Assembly (NCBI GenBank): GCA_012840485.1
Contig: DULG01000019.1
Location: forward strand, 62,001 to 126,000
Reading direction: 5' to 3'
Length of the DNA: 64,000 nt
Source of the DNA: Clostridia bacterium
GTDB lineage: Bacteria; Bacillota; Thermoanaerobacteria; Thermoanaerobacterales; Thermoanaerobacteraceae
Under the pieces are notes generated by a model. That model saw nothing but the letters and a program-made list of their open reading frames with translations. It was not told the DNA's origin and did no database searches. Positions 26,443 to 34,599 of the stretch are shown here, in pieces; within the stretch, counting starts at the first letter, position 1; every line of letters begins with the position of its first letter. The position numbers and the translations under genes are program-made.

Positions 26443-27297
26443 ATGATGGACCAAGCTGAAAGCTTAAGAAGATTGGTTTCTCAAGGTAAAAAGATAAAAA
26501 AAAGCAGAGTCATTACTGTTACAGGCGGCAAAGGGGGGATTGGCAAAACATGTATTTCGGTCAACCTCTCCCTAAGCCTGAAAAAATTAGGTTACAATGT
26601 CACAATTATTGATGCCGATTTGGGCTTTTCTAATGTAGAAATTGAATTGGGAGTTACTTCTAAATATACTTTGTTAGATGTTTTGTATAACAACAAGACC
26701 ATAACAGAGGTAATCAACGAAGGACCTTTGGGTATAAAGTATATTTCCTCAGGAGGAGATTTTAATCTAATAAAAGAAGGAGTAGATCTAAGTCTCTTTT
26801 TGAACAACATTAAAATTTTGGACTATTATTCCGATTTTATTATTGTAGATACTGGTGCAGGGCTTAATGAGGTGGTCCATAATTTTCTAAAAGCAGCTGA
26901 TGAAGTTTTGATTATTGTTACTCCTGAACCTACTTCTATTATGGATGCTTATACTCTTATCAAGTATTCGCTGATGGGAGAAAACAAAAAAATCAATGTG
27001 TTGATAAATAAAGCAAAAAGTTTTGAGGATTACAAAAAAGTTTATAACAGGTTTGAAAAAGTAGTTCAAAATTACTTGGGGGTTTTTTTAATCGATTTGG
27101 GTTATTTAGAAGAAGATGAAAAAATGATGGAATGCATCATTGAACAAAATCCCATTATTCTTAAATATGGAAACAGTAAAACAGCAAGGAGGATAATGCA
27201 TATTGCATCTCAGATAGCTAATCAACCTCCTCCTAAAGAAAACAATGGGTTATGGGGTATTTTTTCTAGACTTATAAATAGAGGAGGATTTAAATGA
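26443..27297 (+). CDS. flhG: MinD-like flagellar number regulator FlhG (YlxH)
   Basis: FlhG is a MinD/ParA-type ATPase that stimulates FlhF and limits or positions flagella. The deviant Walker A GGKGGIGKT lies at residues 28-36. The protein also has IIDADLGFSNVEIELG, DTGAGLNE and TPEPTSIMDAYTLIKY. The N-terminal DQAESLRRLV is the short activator helix that contacts FlhF in this family. The C-terminus ends in an amphipathic segment (GLWGIFSRLINRGGFK) that could bind membrane, as in MinD. The start could be either of two adjacent ATGs. It overlaps the PilZ gene by 4 bases. Confidence 0.95.
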   Translation: MMDQAESLRRLVSQGKKIKKSRVITVTGGKGGIGKTCISVNLSLSLKKLGYNVTIIDADLGFSNVEIELGVTSKYTLLDVLYNNKTITEVINEGPLGIKYISSGGDFNLIKEGVDLSLFLNNIKILDYYSDFIIVDTGAGLNEVVHNFLKAADEVLIIVTPEPTSIMDAYTLIKYSLMGENKKINVLINKAKSFEDYKKVYNRFEKVVQNYLGVFLIDLGYLEEDEKMMECIIEQNPIILKYGNSKTARRIMHIASQIANQPPPKENNGLWGIFSRLINRGGFK

Positions 27298-27920
27298 CTC
27301 AAATAAATTTGCAACCGGGTCAAAAATTAAGGTTGGGGTTAAGTAATGGTAAAAATATGTATTCTTCTCAAGTTCAAGATATTTCTAAAAAGGGCACTAT
27401 ATTAATTGATACCCCAGTATATAGTGGACATTTGGTACCTGTGAGAATAGGTTCAATAATTCAGGTAATATATTTTACAAAGCAGGGATTATTTGCTTTC
27501 CATGCTAAAGTTTTAAATAGATTTTCTGGCAAACTTCCTCTTCTTGAAATAGTACCTATAACTGGTGTGGAAAGATTACAAAGAAGACAATATTTCAGAT
27601 TAGAAAAGTTAATTCCATTCACTTATACAATTGGGGGGAATGAAGAAAAGATTTATAAAGGCATTATTCAAGATATAAGCGGTGGCGGATTGAAATGTAG
27701 AGTGGACAACAAATTAGAAGTAGGTACTGTTATAAATTGCACTTTTAACCTTGATGAAGAAATAACTGTAAATGGAAAAGTTGTGAGATACGAAGAATTG
27801 TTAGAAAAGGGATATGAAGTAGGTATATGTTATTTAGACATTGACGAAAAAACAAGAGAAAAAATCATAAGCTATATTTTTGAAGAACAAAGAAAAAATA
27901 GGCAAAAAGGGATTGAATAA
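27294..27920 (+). CDS. YcgR/PilZ domain protein, likely c-di-GMP brake
   Basis: The 208-residue protein has a YcgR-N-like beta domain (about 1-95, LQPGQKLRLGLSNGKNMYSSQVQDISKKGTILI). A PilZ domain (about 98-205) carries both ligand motifs, RRQYFR at about 98-103 and DISGGG at about 127-132. Proteins of this layout bind cyclic di-GMP and slow the motor at FliG/MotA (YcgR, Bacillus DgrA/MotI). It is encoded inside the fla/che operon between flhG and cheB, so a motility-brake role is a reasonable inference. No diguanylate cyclase is in the window. Confidence 0.9.
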   Translation: MTQINLQPGQKLRLGLSNGKNMYSSQVQDISKKGTILIDTPVYSGHLVPVRIGSIIQVIYFTKQGLFAFHAKVLNRFSGKLPLLEIVPITGVERLQRRQYFRLEKLIPFTYTIGGNEEKIYKGIIQDISGGGLKCRVDNKLEVGTVINCTFNLDEEITVNGKVVRYEELLEKGYEVGICYLDIDEKTREKIISYIFEEQRKNRQKGIE

Positions 27921-27923
27921 TTT

Positions 27924-28508
27924 ATGAAGAAACATTGTCTTGTAATAATTGGGTCTTCAACGGGGGGGCCACGGGCACTTCAATATATATTGTCAAATTT
28001 GCCAGCTGACCTATCTGTCTCTGTAATTGTAGTACAGCATATGACTGAGAAGTTCACTAAAATGATGGCAGAAAGACTAAATCAAACTTGTAAACTCAAA
28101 ATAAAAGAGGCAGTGGATGGGGAAGAGGTCTTGACAAATATGGTCTATATTACACCAGGTAATAGGAATTTAATATTAATTGAAGAAAATGGAAAATTAA
28201 AAATTAGACTTTCTGAAAACTTCGAATCTATATATAGGCCTTCTATTGATGCTACTTTCATCAGTGCTGCAAATGTAAATACTTGTATAATAGCCGTCAT
28301 TTTGACGGGTATGGGAAGTGATGGGTCTAAGGGACTTAAAAATTTAAAAGAAAAAGGAAGTTTTATTATATGCCAAGATGTGGACTCTTCTTTAGCAAAA
28401 GGTATGCCTTACAATGCTATAAAAACGGGATATGTGGATAAAGTTCTTCCTTTGGAAAAGATACCTGCAGAAATAATTAAGAAAGTGAGGGAATTCTATG
28501 GAAAATAA
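27924..28508 (+). CDS. cheB: CheB-type protein-glutamate methylesterase without receiver domain
   Basis: CheB removes methyl groups from chemoreceptors. This protein of 194 residues is only the catalytic domain. The triad is visible as Ser12 (GSSTGGP), His39 (VVQHM) and Asp133 (GMGSDG). Ordinary CheB has an N-terminal receiver domain of about 120 residues and a linker, both absent here. The ATG is the first codon after the PilZ gene, and no upstream receiver remnant is readable, so this is a genuine single-domain form and not a truncation by frameshift. Regulation by CheA phosphorylation would be lost. It overlaps cheA by 11 bases. Confidence 0.9.
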   Translation: MKKHCLVIIGSSTGGPRALQYILSNLPADLSVSVIVVQHMTEKFTKMMAERLNQTCKLKIKEAVDGEEVLTNMVYITPGNRNLILIEENGKLKIRLSENFESIYRPSIDATFISAANVNTCIIAVILTGMGSDGSKGLKNLKEKGSFIICQDVDSSLAKGMPYNAIKTGYVDKVLPLEKIPAEIIKKVREFYGK

Positions 28509-30477
28509 TCAATACATCGATATATTTATTGAAGAATCTCAAGAGCATATTGACAATTTAAATAGCAATTTACTCCTTTTGGAAAAAGATCCTCAAAACA
28601 AACAAATAATTGATGAAATTTTCCGGTCTGCTCATACTTTAAAAGGAATGGCAGCTACAATGGGATTTGAAAATATGAATAAATTAGCTCACAAAATGGA
28701 GGATGTGTTACAAGAAATAAAAAATGAAGAAATGTCCATTTCTCCTTTATTGATGAACATTCTTTTTAAATGCGTTGATACCCTAAGTGAAATGTTAGAA
28801 TTGATAGCTCGAACTGGAGAAGATGATATTTCTATTGAAGAAATAATATTTCTATTGTCAGCTCTTAATTCAGAAAATGTTAAAGAAGAAGTAGCTTCTA
28901 CTAGTGTAAAAGATTCCACTGATGATATTTTCTCTTTGAATGTATATGAAAAAGATATAATAAAAGAGGCAGTAAAGGACAATTACAAAGCTTATAAAAT
29001 AACTGTGTACATAGATGAAAGTTGTCTAATGAAATCAGCTCGAGCTTTTATAATCTTTAATAGTCTAGAGGAATTTGGAGACATAATAAATTCCTATCCT
29101 CCCGTGGAAGACATTGAAGAGGAAAAATTTGGAAACAGTTTTACATTACATTTAATTACAAAAGAAAATAAGGAATATATTGAAAAAAAATTGTTATCTA
29201 TTTCGGAAGTCAATAAAGTAGAAATAGAATTGATAAATGTAGATTTAGGGGAGGAAGAAGAAAAATTCATAGAGGGCATTTCTTCTTTAAAAAGTCAAGA
29301 GTCAGAAAGTATAAAGAAATCTCAAAGCAACAAAACTTCAAAAAGTGTAAGAGTTGATATTGACAGGTTAGACAATTTGATGAACTTGGTAAGTGAACTT
29401 ATAATTATAAAAACCCGCCTTGAAGGATTAGAGGCTGACAATAAGAATTCAGAAACTGTAAGCACTATTGAATATTTAGAAAGAATTACCACAAATTTGC
29501 ATGACGCTGTCATGAAGGTGAGAATGGTACCTGTAGAAAGGGTATTTAACAGATTTCCCCGAATGGTAAGAGATTTATCCCACGAGTTAGGCAAAAAAAT
29601 TATTCTACACATGCAGGGACAAGATACAGAGGTAGATAGAACTGTCATAGACGAAATTGGCGATCCTTTAGTCCACCTCCTTAGAAACTCTATTGATCAT
29701 GGAATTGAAATGCCTCAGGAAAGATTGCAAAAAGGAAAGCCTGAACAAGGAATAATAGAGTTAAAAGCTTATCATGAAGGAAACCATGTGATAATAGAGA
29801 TCAGCGATGATGGAAGAGGGATTGACATTGACAAAGTTAAAGAAAAAGCCCTAGAAAAAGGAATTTATACTGCTGAACAGGTAAAAGAACTTTCTAAGGA
29901 AAAAGCAATTGAACTATTGTTTAAGCCAGGTTTTAGTACTGCAGACAAAGTCACAGACGTTTCGGGAAGAGGAGTAGGATTAGACGTAGTAAAGAATAAG
30001 ATTGAATCCTTAAATGGTTCGATTGAAATATTCTCAGAGACCAACAAAGGTACCAAATTTCTGATCAAGCTTCCTCTGACTTTAGCAATTATACAAGCTC
30101 TGTTAGTAAAAATAGGAAATGAGAAGTTTGCAATTCCTCTCAATTCAATTTCCGAAATAGTTCACAAAAAAGAAGAGGAAATACACAATGTTCAAGGAAA
30201 AGAAGTAGTCCTCTACAGGGGCAAAGTTATTCCTATAATCCGATTAAATCAGCTATTGGATACAGAAAAAATACCTAACAATGGAAATTTAGTGTGTGTC
30301 ATAATTAAAAAAGGAGAAAAATTGGCTTCTTGCACTGTAGACGAACTGATAGGACAACAGGAAATAGTGATAAAGCCCTTGGGGAAATATCTTACCAATG
30401 TAAAAGTTATTGCAGGAGCTACTATACTTGGAGATGGACAAGTAGCTTTGATTATAGACACTAATAATCTATTTTAA
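28498..30477 (+). CDS. cheA: Chemotaxis histidine kinase CheA
   Basis: CheA autophosphorylates in response to receptors and passes phosphate to CheY. The 659-residue protein has an Hpt domain with phospho-His46 (RSAHTLKGMA). A P2-like region lies at about 160-250 (ITVYIDESCLMKSARAFIIFNSL). The dimerisation domain is followed by the ATPase domain with HLLRNSIDHGIE, DDGRGID and GRGVGLDVV, and a C-terminal CheW-like domain (LTLAIIQALLVKIGNEKFAIPLNSISEIV). The cluster contains CheW, CheC and CheD alongside it. Confidence 0.97.
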   Translation: MENNQYIDIFIEESQEHIDNLNSNLLLLEKDPQNKQIIDEIFRSAHTLKGMAATMGFENMNKLAHKMEDVLQEIKNEEMSISPLLMNILFKCVDTLSEMLELIARTGEDDISIEEIIFLLSALNSENVKEEVASTSVKDSTDDIFSLNVYEKDIIKEAVKDNYKAYKITVYIDESCLMKSARAFIIFNSLEEFGDIINSYPPVEDIEEEKFGNSFTLHLITKENKEYIEKKLLSISEVNKVEIELINVDLGEEEEKFIEGISSLKSQESESIKKSQSNKTSKSVRVDIDRLDNLMNLVSELIIIKTRLEGLEADNKNSETVSTIEYLERITTNLHDAVMKVRMVPVERVFNRFPRMVRDLSHELGKKIILHMQGQDTEVDRTVIDEIGDPLVHLLRNSIDHGIEMPQERLQKGKPEQGIIELKAYHEGNHVIIEISDDGRGIDIDKVKEKALEKGIYTAEQVKELSKEKAIELLFKPGFSTADKVTDVSGRGVGLDVVKNKIESLNGSIEIFSETNKGTKFLIKLPLTLAIIQALLVKIGNEKFAIPLNSISEIVHKKEEEIHNVQGKEVVLYRGKVIPIIRLNQLLDTEKIPNNGNLVCVIIKKGEKLASCTVDELIGQQEIVIKPLGKYLTNVKVIAGATILGDGQVALIIDTNNLF

Positions 30478-30491
30478 GAGGAGGGAGAATT

Positions 30492-30917
30492 TTGAGTTTA
30501 TATGTTATCGCTAAAATTGGAGAGGAAGAATACGCTTTAGACATAGAAAAAGTTCAGACAATAGAAAAAATAATGCCTATAACGAGAGTCCCTCAAAGTG
30601 ATAAACATGTAAAAGGAGTCATAAACTTAAGGGGAGAAATAATTCCTGTAATTTCTTTAAGAGAAAAATTAGGTTTAGAGGAAAAAGAATATGATGAAAA
30701 TACAAGAATCATAGTTTTAAAAGCTTTTGATATGTTGGTAGGTATGATCGTAGATAATGCAAATGAAGTAGTGGATATTGCAGAGGAAAATATCGATACT
30801 TTAACCTTCAACGAAAATACAGAAGAATTTTCAAGGTATGTGAGTAAAGTAGGAAAAATCAAAGACAAAGTATTTTTACTGCTGGATTTGAAAAGATTAT
30901 TGGATATAAAGGTGTGA
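30492..30917 (+). CDS. cheW: Chemotaxis coupling protein CheW
   Basis: CheW links receptors to CheA. The 141-residue protein is a single CheW domain: EEYALDIEKVQTIEKIMPITRVPQSDKHVKGVINLRGEIIPVISLREKLGL, ending VFLLLDLKRLLD. A TTG start at 30492 has GAGGGAG about 6-7 bases upstream. Its end overlaps the possible GTG of the cheC frame, but cheC is best started at 30923. Confidence 0.96.
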   Translation: MSLYVIAKIGEEEYALDIEKVQTIEKIMPITRVPQSDKHVKGVINLRGEIIPVISLREKLGLEEKEYDENTRIIVLKAFDMLVGMIVDNANEVVDIAEENIDTLTFNENTEEFSRYVSKVGKIKDKVFLLLDLKRLLDIKV

Positions 30918-30922
30918 GAAAT

Positions 30923-31540
30923 ATGGACATTAATCGGTTAAATGAAATATACTTAGACATTTTAAAAGAACTTGTAAATATCGGAGCAGGAAACGCTATC
31001 ACAGCTCTTTCAACAATGCTTGGGAAAAGGGTGGACATGCAAGTCCCAACAGTTAAAATTCTAGAGTTTAAAGAAGTATCTGATATATTTGGTTCTCCAG
31101 ATACTGTAATTATAGGAATTTATTTTGACTTAGATGGGGATGTAAAGGGAAACATTCTTTTTGCCCTCGACCTAAGTAGCGCTGCTTCTCTTATATGGAA
31201 TTTGATGGGAATACTAGCCAATGGCGAGTTCACTGATTTGGAAAAATCAGCATTAGAAGAAATAGGAAATATCATGGCAGGCAGTTATGTAGCATCATTG
31301 TCTACCCTTACTTCCCTAAATATGAGAATCTCTCCACCTGCAATAAGTATAGACATGGCAGGAGCAATTTTGAGTGTTCCAGCTATCCAATATGGAGAGA
31401 TTTCCGATAAGATTTTATTTATTGAAACTCAATTTATAGAAGGTGAAAAGCTTATAAAAGGAGATTTTTTCTTGATACCAAATATTAATTCTTTTGATCG
31501 AATATTAAAAGCACTTGGAGTTGAAGTAAATGGAAAATAA
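30923..31540 (+). CDS. cheC: CheY-P phosphatase CheC
   Basis: CheC dephosphorylates CheY-P and binds CheD. The protein of 205 residues has two copies of the phosphatase motif: LKELVNIGAGNAITALS near residue 12 and LEEIGNIMAGSYVASLS near residue 113, each with the Glu and Asn pair. It lacks the FliN domain of FliY. The ATG at 30923 is favoured by AAAGGTG eight bases upstream over the track start at 30914. It overlaps cheD by 11 bases. Confidence 0.94.
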   Translation: MDINRLNEIYLDILKELVNIGAGNAITALSTMLGKRVDMQVPTVKILEFKEVSDIFGSPDTVIIGIYFDLDGDVKGNILFALDLSSAASLIWNLMGILANGEFTDLEKSALEEIGNIMAGSYVASLSTLTSLNMRISPPAISIDMAGAILSVPAIQYGEISDKILFIETQFIEGEKLIKGDFFLIPNINSFDRILKALGVEVNGK

Positions 31541-32018
31541 GATCTATAGGGTTGGAATGGCAGATGCAAAAGTCACACAAAGCCCAGGAATTTTAACTAC
31601 TATTGGGCTGGGGTCCTGTGTAGGAATTGTTCTTTATGACCCAATTACTAAAATATCCGGGTTAGTACATATAATGCTACCTTACAGCAATAAAATATCT
31701 GATAATTCAAATAAACTTAAATTTGCCGACACAGGTATTCAATTTTTAATTGATGAAATGATAAAATTAGGTGCTAACTCCAAAAGGCTAGTGAGTAAAA
31801 TTGCTGGTGGTTCTCAAATGTTCTCTTCTAAATTAAATTCTGACATTATGAACATAGGAGAAAGAAATGTGACAGCGACTAAGGAAGTGTTAGAAAAAAT
31901 AGGTATACCAATCGTTGCAGAAGATGTAGGAGGAAATTATGGAAGAACTATTGAATTTTATTCTGAAGATGGGAAACTCTTAATTAAAACTATAGGCTAT
32001 GGAATTAAATATATTTAA
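31530..32018 (+). CDS. cheD: Chemoreceptor glutamine deamidase CheD
   Basis: CheD deamidates receptor glutamines and binds CheC for adaptation. The 162-residue protein has the catalytic Cys30 in TIGLGSCVGIVLYD and His47 in GLVHIMLP, followed by KIAGGSQMF. The cheC-cheD overlap fits the known CheC-CheD partnership in Bacillus and Thermotoga. Confidence 0.95.
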   Translation: MENKIYRVGMADAKVTQSPGILTTIGLGSCVGIVLYDPITKISGLVHIMLPYSNKISDNSNKLKFADTGIQFLIDEMIKLGANSKRLVSKIAGGSQMFSSKLNSDIMNIGERNVTATKEVLEKIGIPIVAEDVGGNYGRTIEFYSEDGKLLIKTIGYGIKYI

Positions 32019-32035
32019 AATTGGGGGAATTTTAT

Positions 32036-32776
32036 ATGTCACTGGTAGAGGAGGATGTATGGAAAGCTTACAATCTACAAAAAGATCCCAATTTGCGAAA
32101 TGAGATAATAATCAAGTATATGCCCTTAGTAAAACATATTGTTAAAAAACTAATTATTTCTGATATTATTCAATCTGAATATGAAGACTTAATAAATCAA
32201 GGAGTTATTGGCCTTATTGATGCAATTGAAAAATATCAACCTACTAAGGGAGTAAAATTTGAAACTTACGCAACTTTGAGAATAAGAGGAGAAATAATAG
32301 ACTATTTGAGGAAAAAGGATTGGATGCCTAGAAGTCTCAAAAAGAAGTACAAAAAAATAGAAGAAACTGTAGAAACGCTTCAGCAAAAATATAATAGAGA
32401 ACCTACAGTTGAAGAAATAACTGAAGCTTGTGGCTTAAATGGCACAGATGTTTTAAAAACTTTAAGCTACATGAATGTTTCTAATATCAACTCTTTGGAG
32501 GAAGTTATTGAAAATAATTTTAAAGTCCACGCTATTTCTGATATAGAGTTTAAAAATCCTGAAGAAGAACTCTTATATAAAGAATTAAAAAGAAAGTTAG
32601 CCAACGCAATCGATAGATTACCAGAAAAAGAAAGGTTAATAATAACCCTATATTATTACGAAGACTTAAATTACAAAGATATAAGTAAAATTTTAAACTT
32701 GACAGAATCCAGAATATCACAGATTCATACAAAAGCTATCAAACGAATAAGGGAGATGTTAGGTGAATACTTTTAA
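32036..32776 (+). CDS. sigD: RNA polymerase sigma factor of the FliA/SigD (sigma-28) type
   Basis: This sigma factor directs late flagellar and chemotaxis transcription. The 246-residue protein has region 2 (YMPLVKHIVKKL ... EDLINQGVIGLIDAIEKYQPTKGVKFETYATLRIRGEIIDYLRKKDWMPRSLKKKYK). Region 3 follows, and region 4 has the helix-turn-helix YKDISKILNLTESRISQIHTKAIKRIREML. IRGEIIDYLRKKDWMPRS is typical of the FliA/WhiG class. The ATG at 32036 with GGGGG upstream replaces the track TTG at 32021. It sits at the end of the fla/che operon, as in Bacillus. Confidence 0.95.
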   Translation: MSLVEEDVWKAYNLQKDPNLRNEIIIKYMPLVKHIVKKLIISDIIQSEYEDLINQGVIGLIDAIEKYQPTKGVKFETYATLRIRGEIIDYLRKKDWMPRSLKKKYKKIEETVETLQQKYNREPTVEEITEACGLNGTDVLKTLSYMNVSNINSLEEVIENNFKVHAISDIEFKNPEEELLYKELKRKLANAIDRLPEKERLIITLYYYEDLNYKDISKILNLTESRISQIHTKAIKRIREMLGEYF

Positions 32777-32789
32777 TGGGGGCTTTAAG

Positions 32790-34154
32790 ATGGAAGAAAA
32801 AAGGTATAAAGTGCTAATTGAAGTTTCAAAGAACAAACAGGAAGCTTATCTTAGTCTCATTGAAGACCCCGATGGTATTGTAATTACTAAAGAAAATTTA
32901 TTAAAGGAATTAGAAAAGAACAATATAGTGTATGGCATAAAAACTGATATATTAGAAAATCTTTGTAAAAATCCACAATCCATACGAGGAATGATAATTG
33001 CAGAGGGAAAAAAAACTGTAAACGGAGAAAATGGCAAAATAGTTTTTGAAATAGAGGTTGAAAAAAACACTACACCCAAAATATTGGAAGATGGAAGTGT
33101 AGATTTTAAAAACTTGGATTTATTTAAAAATATCAAAAAGGGACAAATAATAGCAAAAAAAATACCCCCCACAGAGGGAGAACCAGGCATCAATGTATTT
33201 GGACAAAAAGTTGAAGCTATAAAAGGCAAAGATGTGCGACTTCCTATGGGTAAGAACACTTACATACAAGATGACAAGCTTGTAGCCTCTATTGATGGAC
33301 ATGTTGTCTTTTTAAATAACAAGATAGAAGTGCACAATCTTATAGAAGTAAAGGAAGTTGACATTTCTACAGGAAATATAAAAACTGTAGCAAGTCTTAA
33401 AATTACTGGAAATGTCAAGTCTGGTTTTTCAGTTGAAAGCGAAGGAAATATAGAAATTTTTGGAGTAGTGGAAGGTGCTACTGTAATTTCCCATGGTAAC
33501 ATAAATATTCATAAAGGAATTCAAGGAGCTGGAAAAGCAAAGATTGTTGCTGAAGGAAATGTTACAGCAAAATACATCCAAAATTGTAGTGTAGAAGCTG
33601 GGGGAGATGTGTACAGCGAAGCCATAATATACAGTGAAGTAAAAGCAGGAGGAAGTGTAAAATTATTAGGAAATAAAAGTCAAATTATTGGAAGCAAAAT
33701 AATAGCGGCAAGAGAAATCTCCTCAGCTAGTATTGGATCAAAAATGGGAACTTATACGGAACTCCAGGTGGGTATATCGCCTCAAAAAAGGATAAGAATT
33801 GCAGAATTGTCATTGGAAATAGAACAAAATAATAAAGCTATAGAAAAAATAGAAAAAATTCTTAAGTATCTTGAAAAATTTGAAGAATTGCCTTTTGACA
33901 AACAAGAAACTTATGAAAAAGCGAAAAAGGCTTTGCAGGACTTAGAATCTATTAATTATCACTTAATGGAGGAATTGAATGCATTAAGAGAAGATATTAA
34001 AGTCTCTAGTACAGGTATAATAAAGGTTTTTGATACAATTTTTCCAGGAACTAAGTTGGTTATTGATGATGCAATTTTTGTTGTGAAAGAACCTACCCAA
34101 TATGCCATGTTTGTAAAAGATGAGGGAAATATAAAATTTTTCCCTCTAAAATAA
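32790..34154 (+). CDS. FapA family (DUF342) protein
   Basis: The 454-residue protein matches the FapA/DUF342 family. An N-terminal region (about 1-110) is followed by the characteristic block KKIPPTEGEPGINVFGQKVEAIKGKDVRLPMGKNTYIQDDKLVASIDGHV. A right-handed beta-helix-like repeat region comes next (about 170-320, VKSGFSVESEGNIEIFGVVEGATVISHGNINIHKGIQGAG). A coiled coil lies at about 330-400. The family is widespread beside sigma factors and chemotaxis genes but its biochemical role is not settled. The ATG at 32790 follows GGGGG; the track GTG at 32763 lies inside sigD. Confidence 0.85.
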   Translation: MEEKRYKVLIEVSKNKQEAYLSLIEDPDGIVITKENLLKELEKNNIVYGIKTDILENLCKNPQSIRGMIIAEGKKTVNGENGKIVFEIEVEKNTTPKILEDGSVDFKNLDLFKNIKKGQIIAKKIPPTEGEPGINVFGQKVEAIKGKDVRLPMGKNTYIQDDKLVASIDGHVVFLNNKIEVHNLIEVKEVDISTGNIKTVASLKITGNVKSGFSVESEGNIEIFGVVEGATVISHGNINIHKGIQGAGKAKIVAEGNVTAKYIQNCSVEAGGDVYSEAIIYSEVKAGGSVKLLGNKSQIIGSKIIAAREISSASIGSKMGTYTELQVGISPQKRIRIAELSLEIEQNNKAIEKIEKILKYLEKFEELPFDKQETYEKAKKALQDLESINYHLMEELNALREDIKVSSTGIIKVFDTIFPGTKLVIDDAIFVVKEPTQYAMFVKDEGNIKFFPLK

Positions 34155-34168
34155 GGGGATGATTTATT

Positions 34169-34456
34169 ATGTCTTCTAATACTCCTATCGATTTGAAATC
34201 TATTCTTCCCAGAGTAGTAGAAGTAGGAAATCTAAAACAAATTGATATACAACGGCCTGTTACTTATTCGCAGCAAATATCAATAGCTACTAACAAAGAA
34301 AACGAAATAAAAAAAAGCAAGCCTAATGAACTGGGAGAATCCGAGAAAATTTCTATAAGAGACCGGCAAAAATCCAATCAAAAGAAGGAGCAAGAACAAA
34401 AGGATAAAAAGAGAAAAAATCAAAAAAATACAGGACATCTTGATATAAAAGTGTGA
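34169..34456 (+). CDS. Small basic protein of unknown function at end of fla/che operon
   Basis: I do not recognise a function. The 95-residue protein has an ordered-looking N-terminus (PIDLKSILPRVVEVGNLKQIDIQRPVTYSQQ) and a long lysine/glutamate/glutamine-rich tail (about 47-88). It ends with the short hydrophobic motif HLDIKV. No membrane segment is seen. It is 14 bases from the FapA gene, with AAGGGGATGA upstream, and is the last gene before the rpsB promoter. My recollection is that similar proteins occur at this position in other Clostridia, but I cannot verify this here. Confidence 0.7.
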   Translation: MSSNTPIDLKSILPRVVEVGNLKQIDIQRPVTYSQQISIATNKENEIKKSKPNELGESEKISIRDRQKSNQKKEQEQKDKKRKNQKNTGHLDIKV

Positions 34457-34463
34457 TAATATA

Positions 34464-34492
34464 TTGACATTTAGCAAAATATATAATATAGT
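34464..34492 (+). promoter_or_regulatory. Promoter of rpsB-tsf (TTGACA-N17-TATAGT)
   Basis: A consensus TTGACA at 34464-34469 is followed after exactly 17 bases by TATAGT at 34487-34492. Initiation near 34499 would give a leader of about 100 bases before rpsB. Confidence 0.75.
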
Positions 34493-34515
34493 ATTCAATG
34501 TCGGTCAATAACACA

Positions 34516-34573
34516 CGCCTAATGATTGCAAAAAGGGTGCCTGAGAAGGTCTTTTTGCAAGAGGATTTAGGCG
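34516..34573 (+). ncRNA. Structured 5' leader of rpsB, candidate S2 autoregulatory element
   Basis: Two nested perfect stems form in the leader. The outer one is CGCCTAA (34516-34522) with TTAGGCG (34567-34573). The inner one is TTGCAAAAAG (34526-34535) with CTTTTTGCAA (34551-34560). The structure ends about 12 bases before the AGGAGGTG of rpsB. The position fits feedback control by S2; the binding itself is inferred. Confidence 0.62.
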
Positions 34574-34599
34574 GAGGAATAACCATAGGAGGTGTATTT

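Noticed and set aside
34498-34599. N-terminal extension of rpsB shown in the ORF track
   Set aside because: The region is the structured leader. The SD before 34600 and the S2 family N-terminus place the start at 34600.
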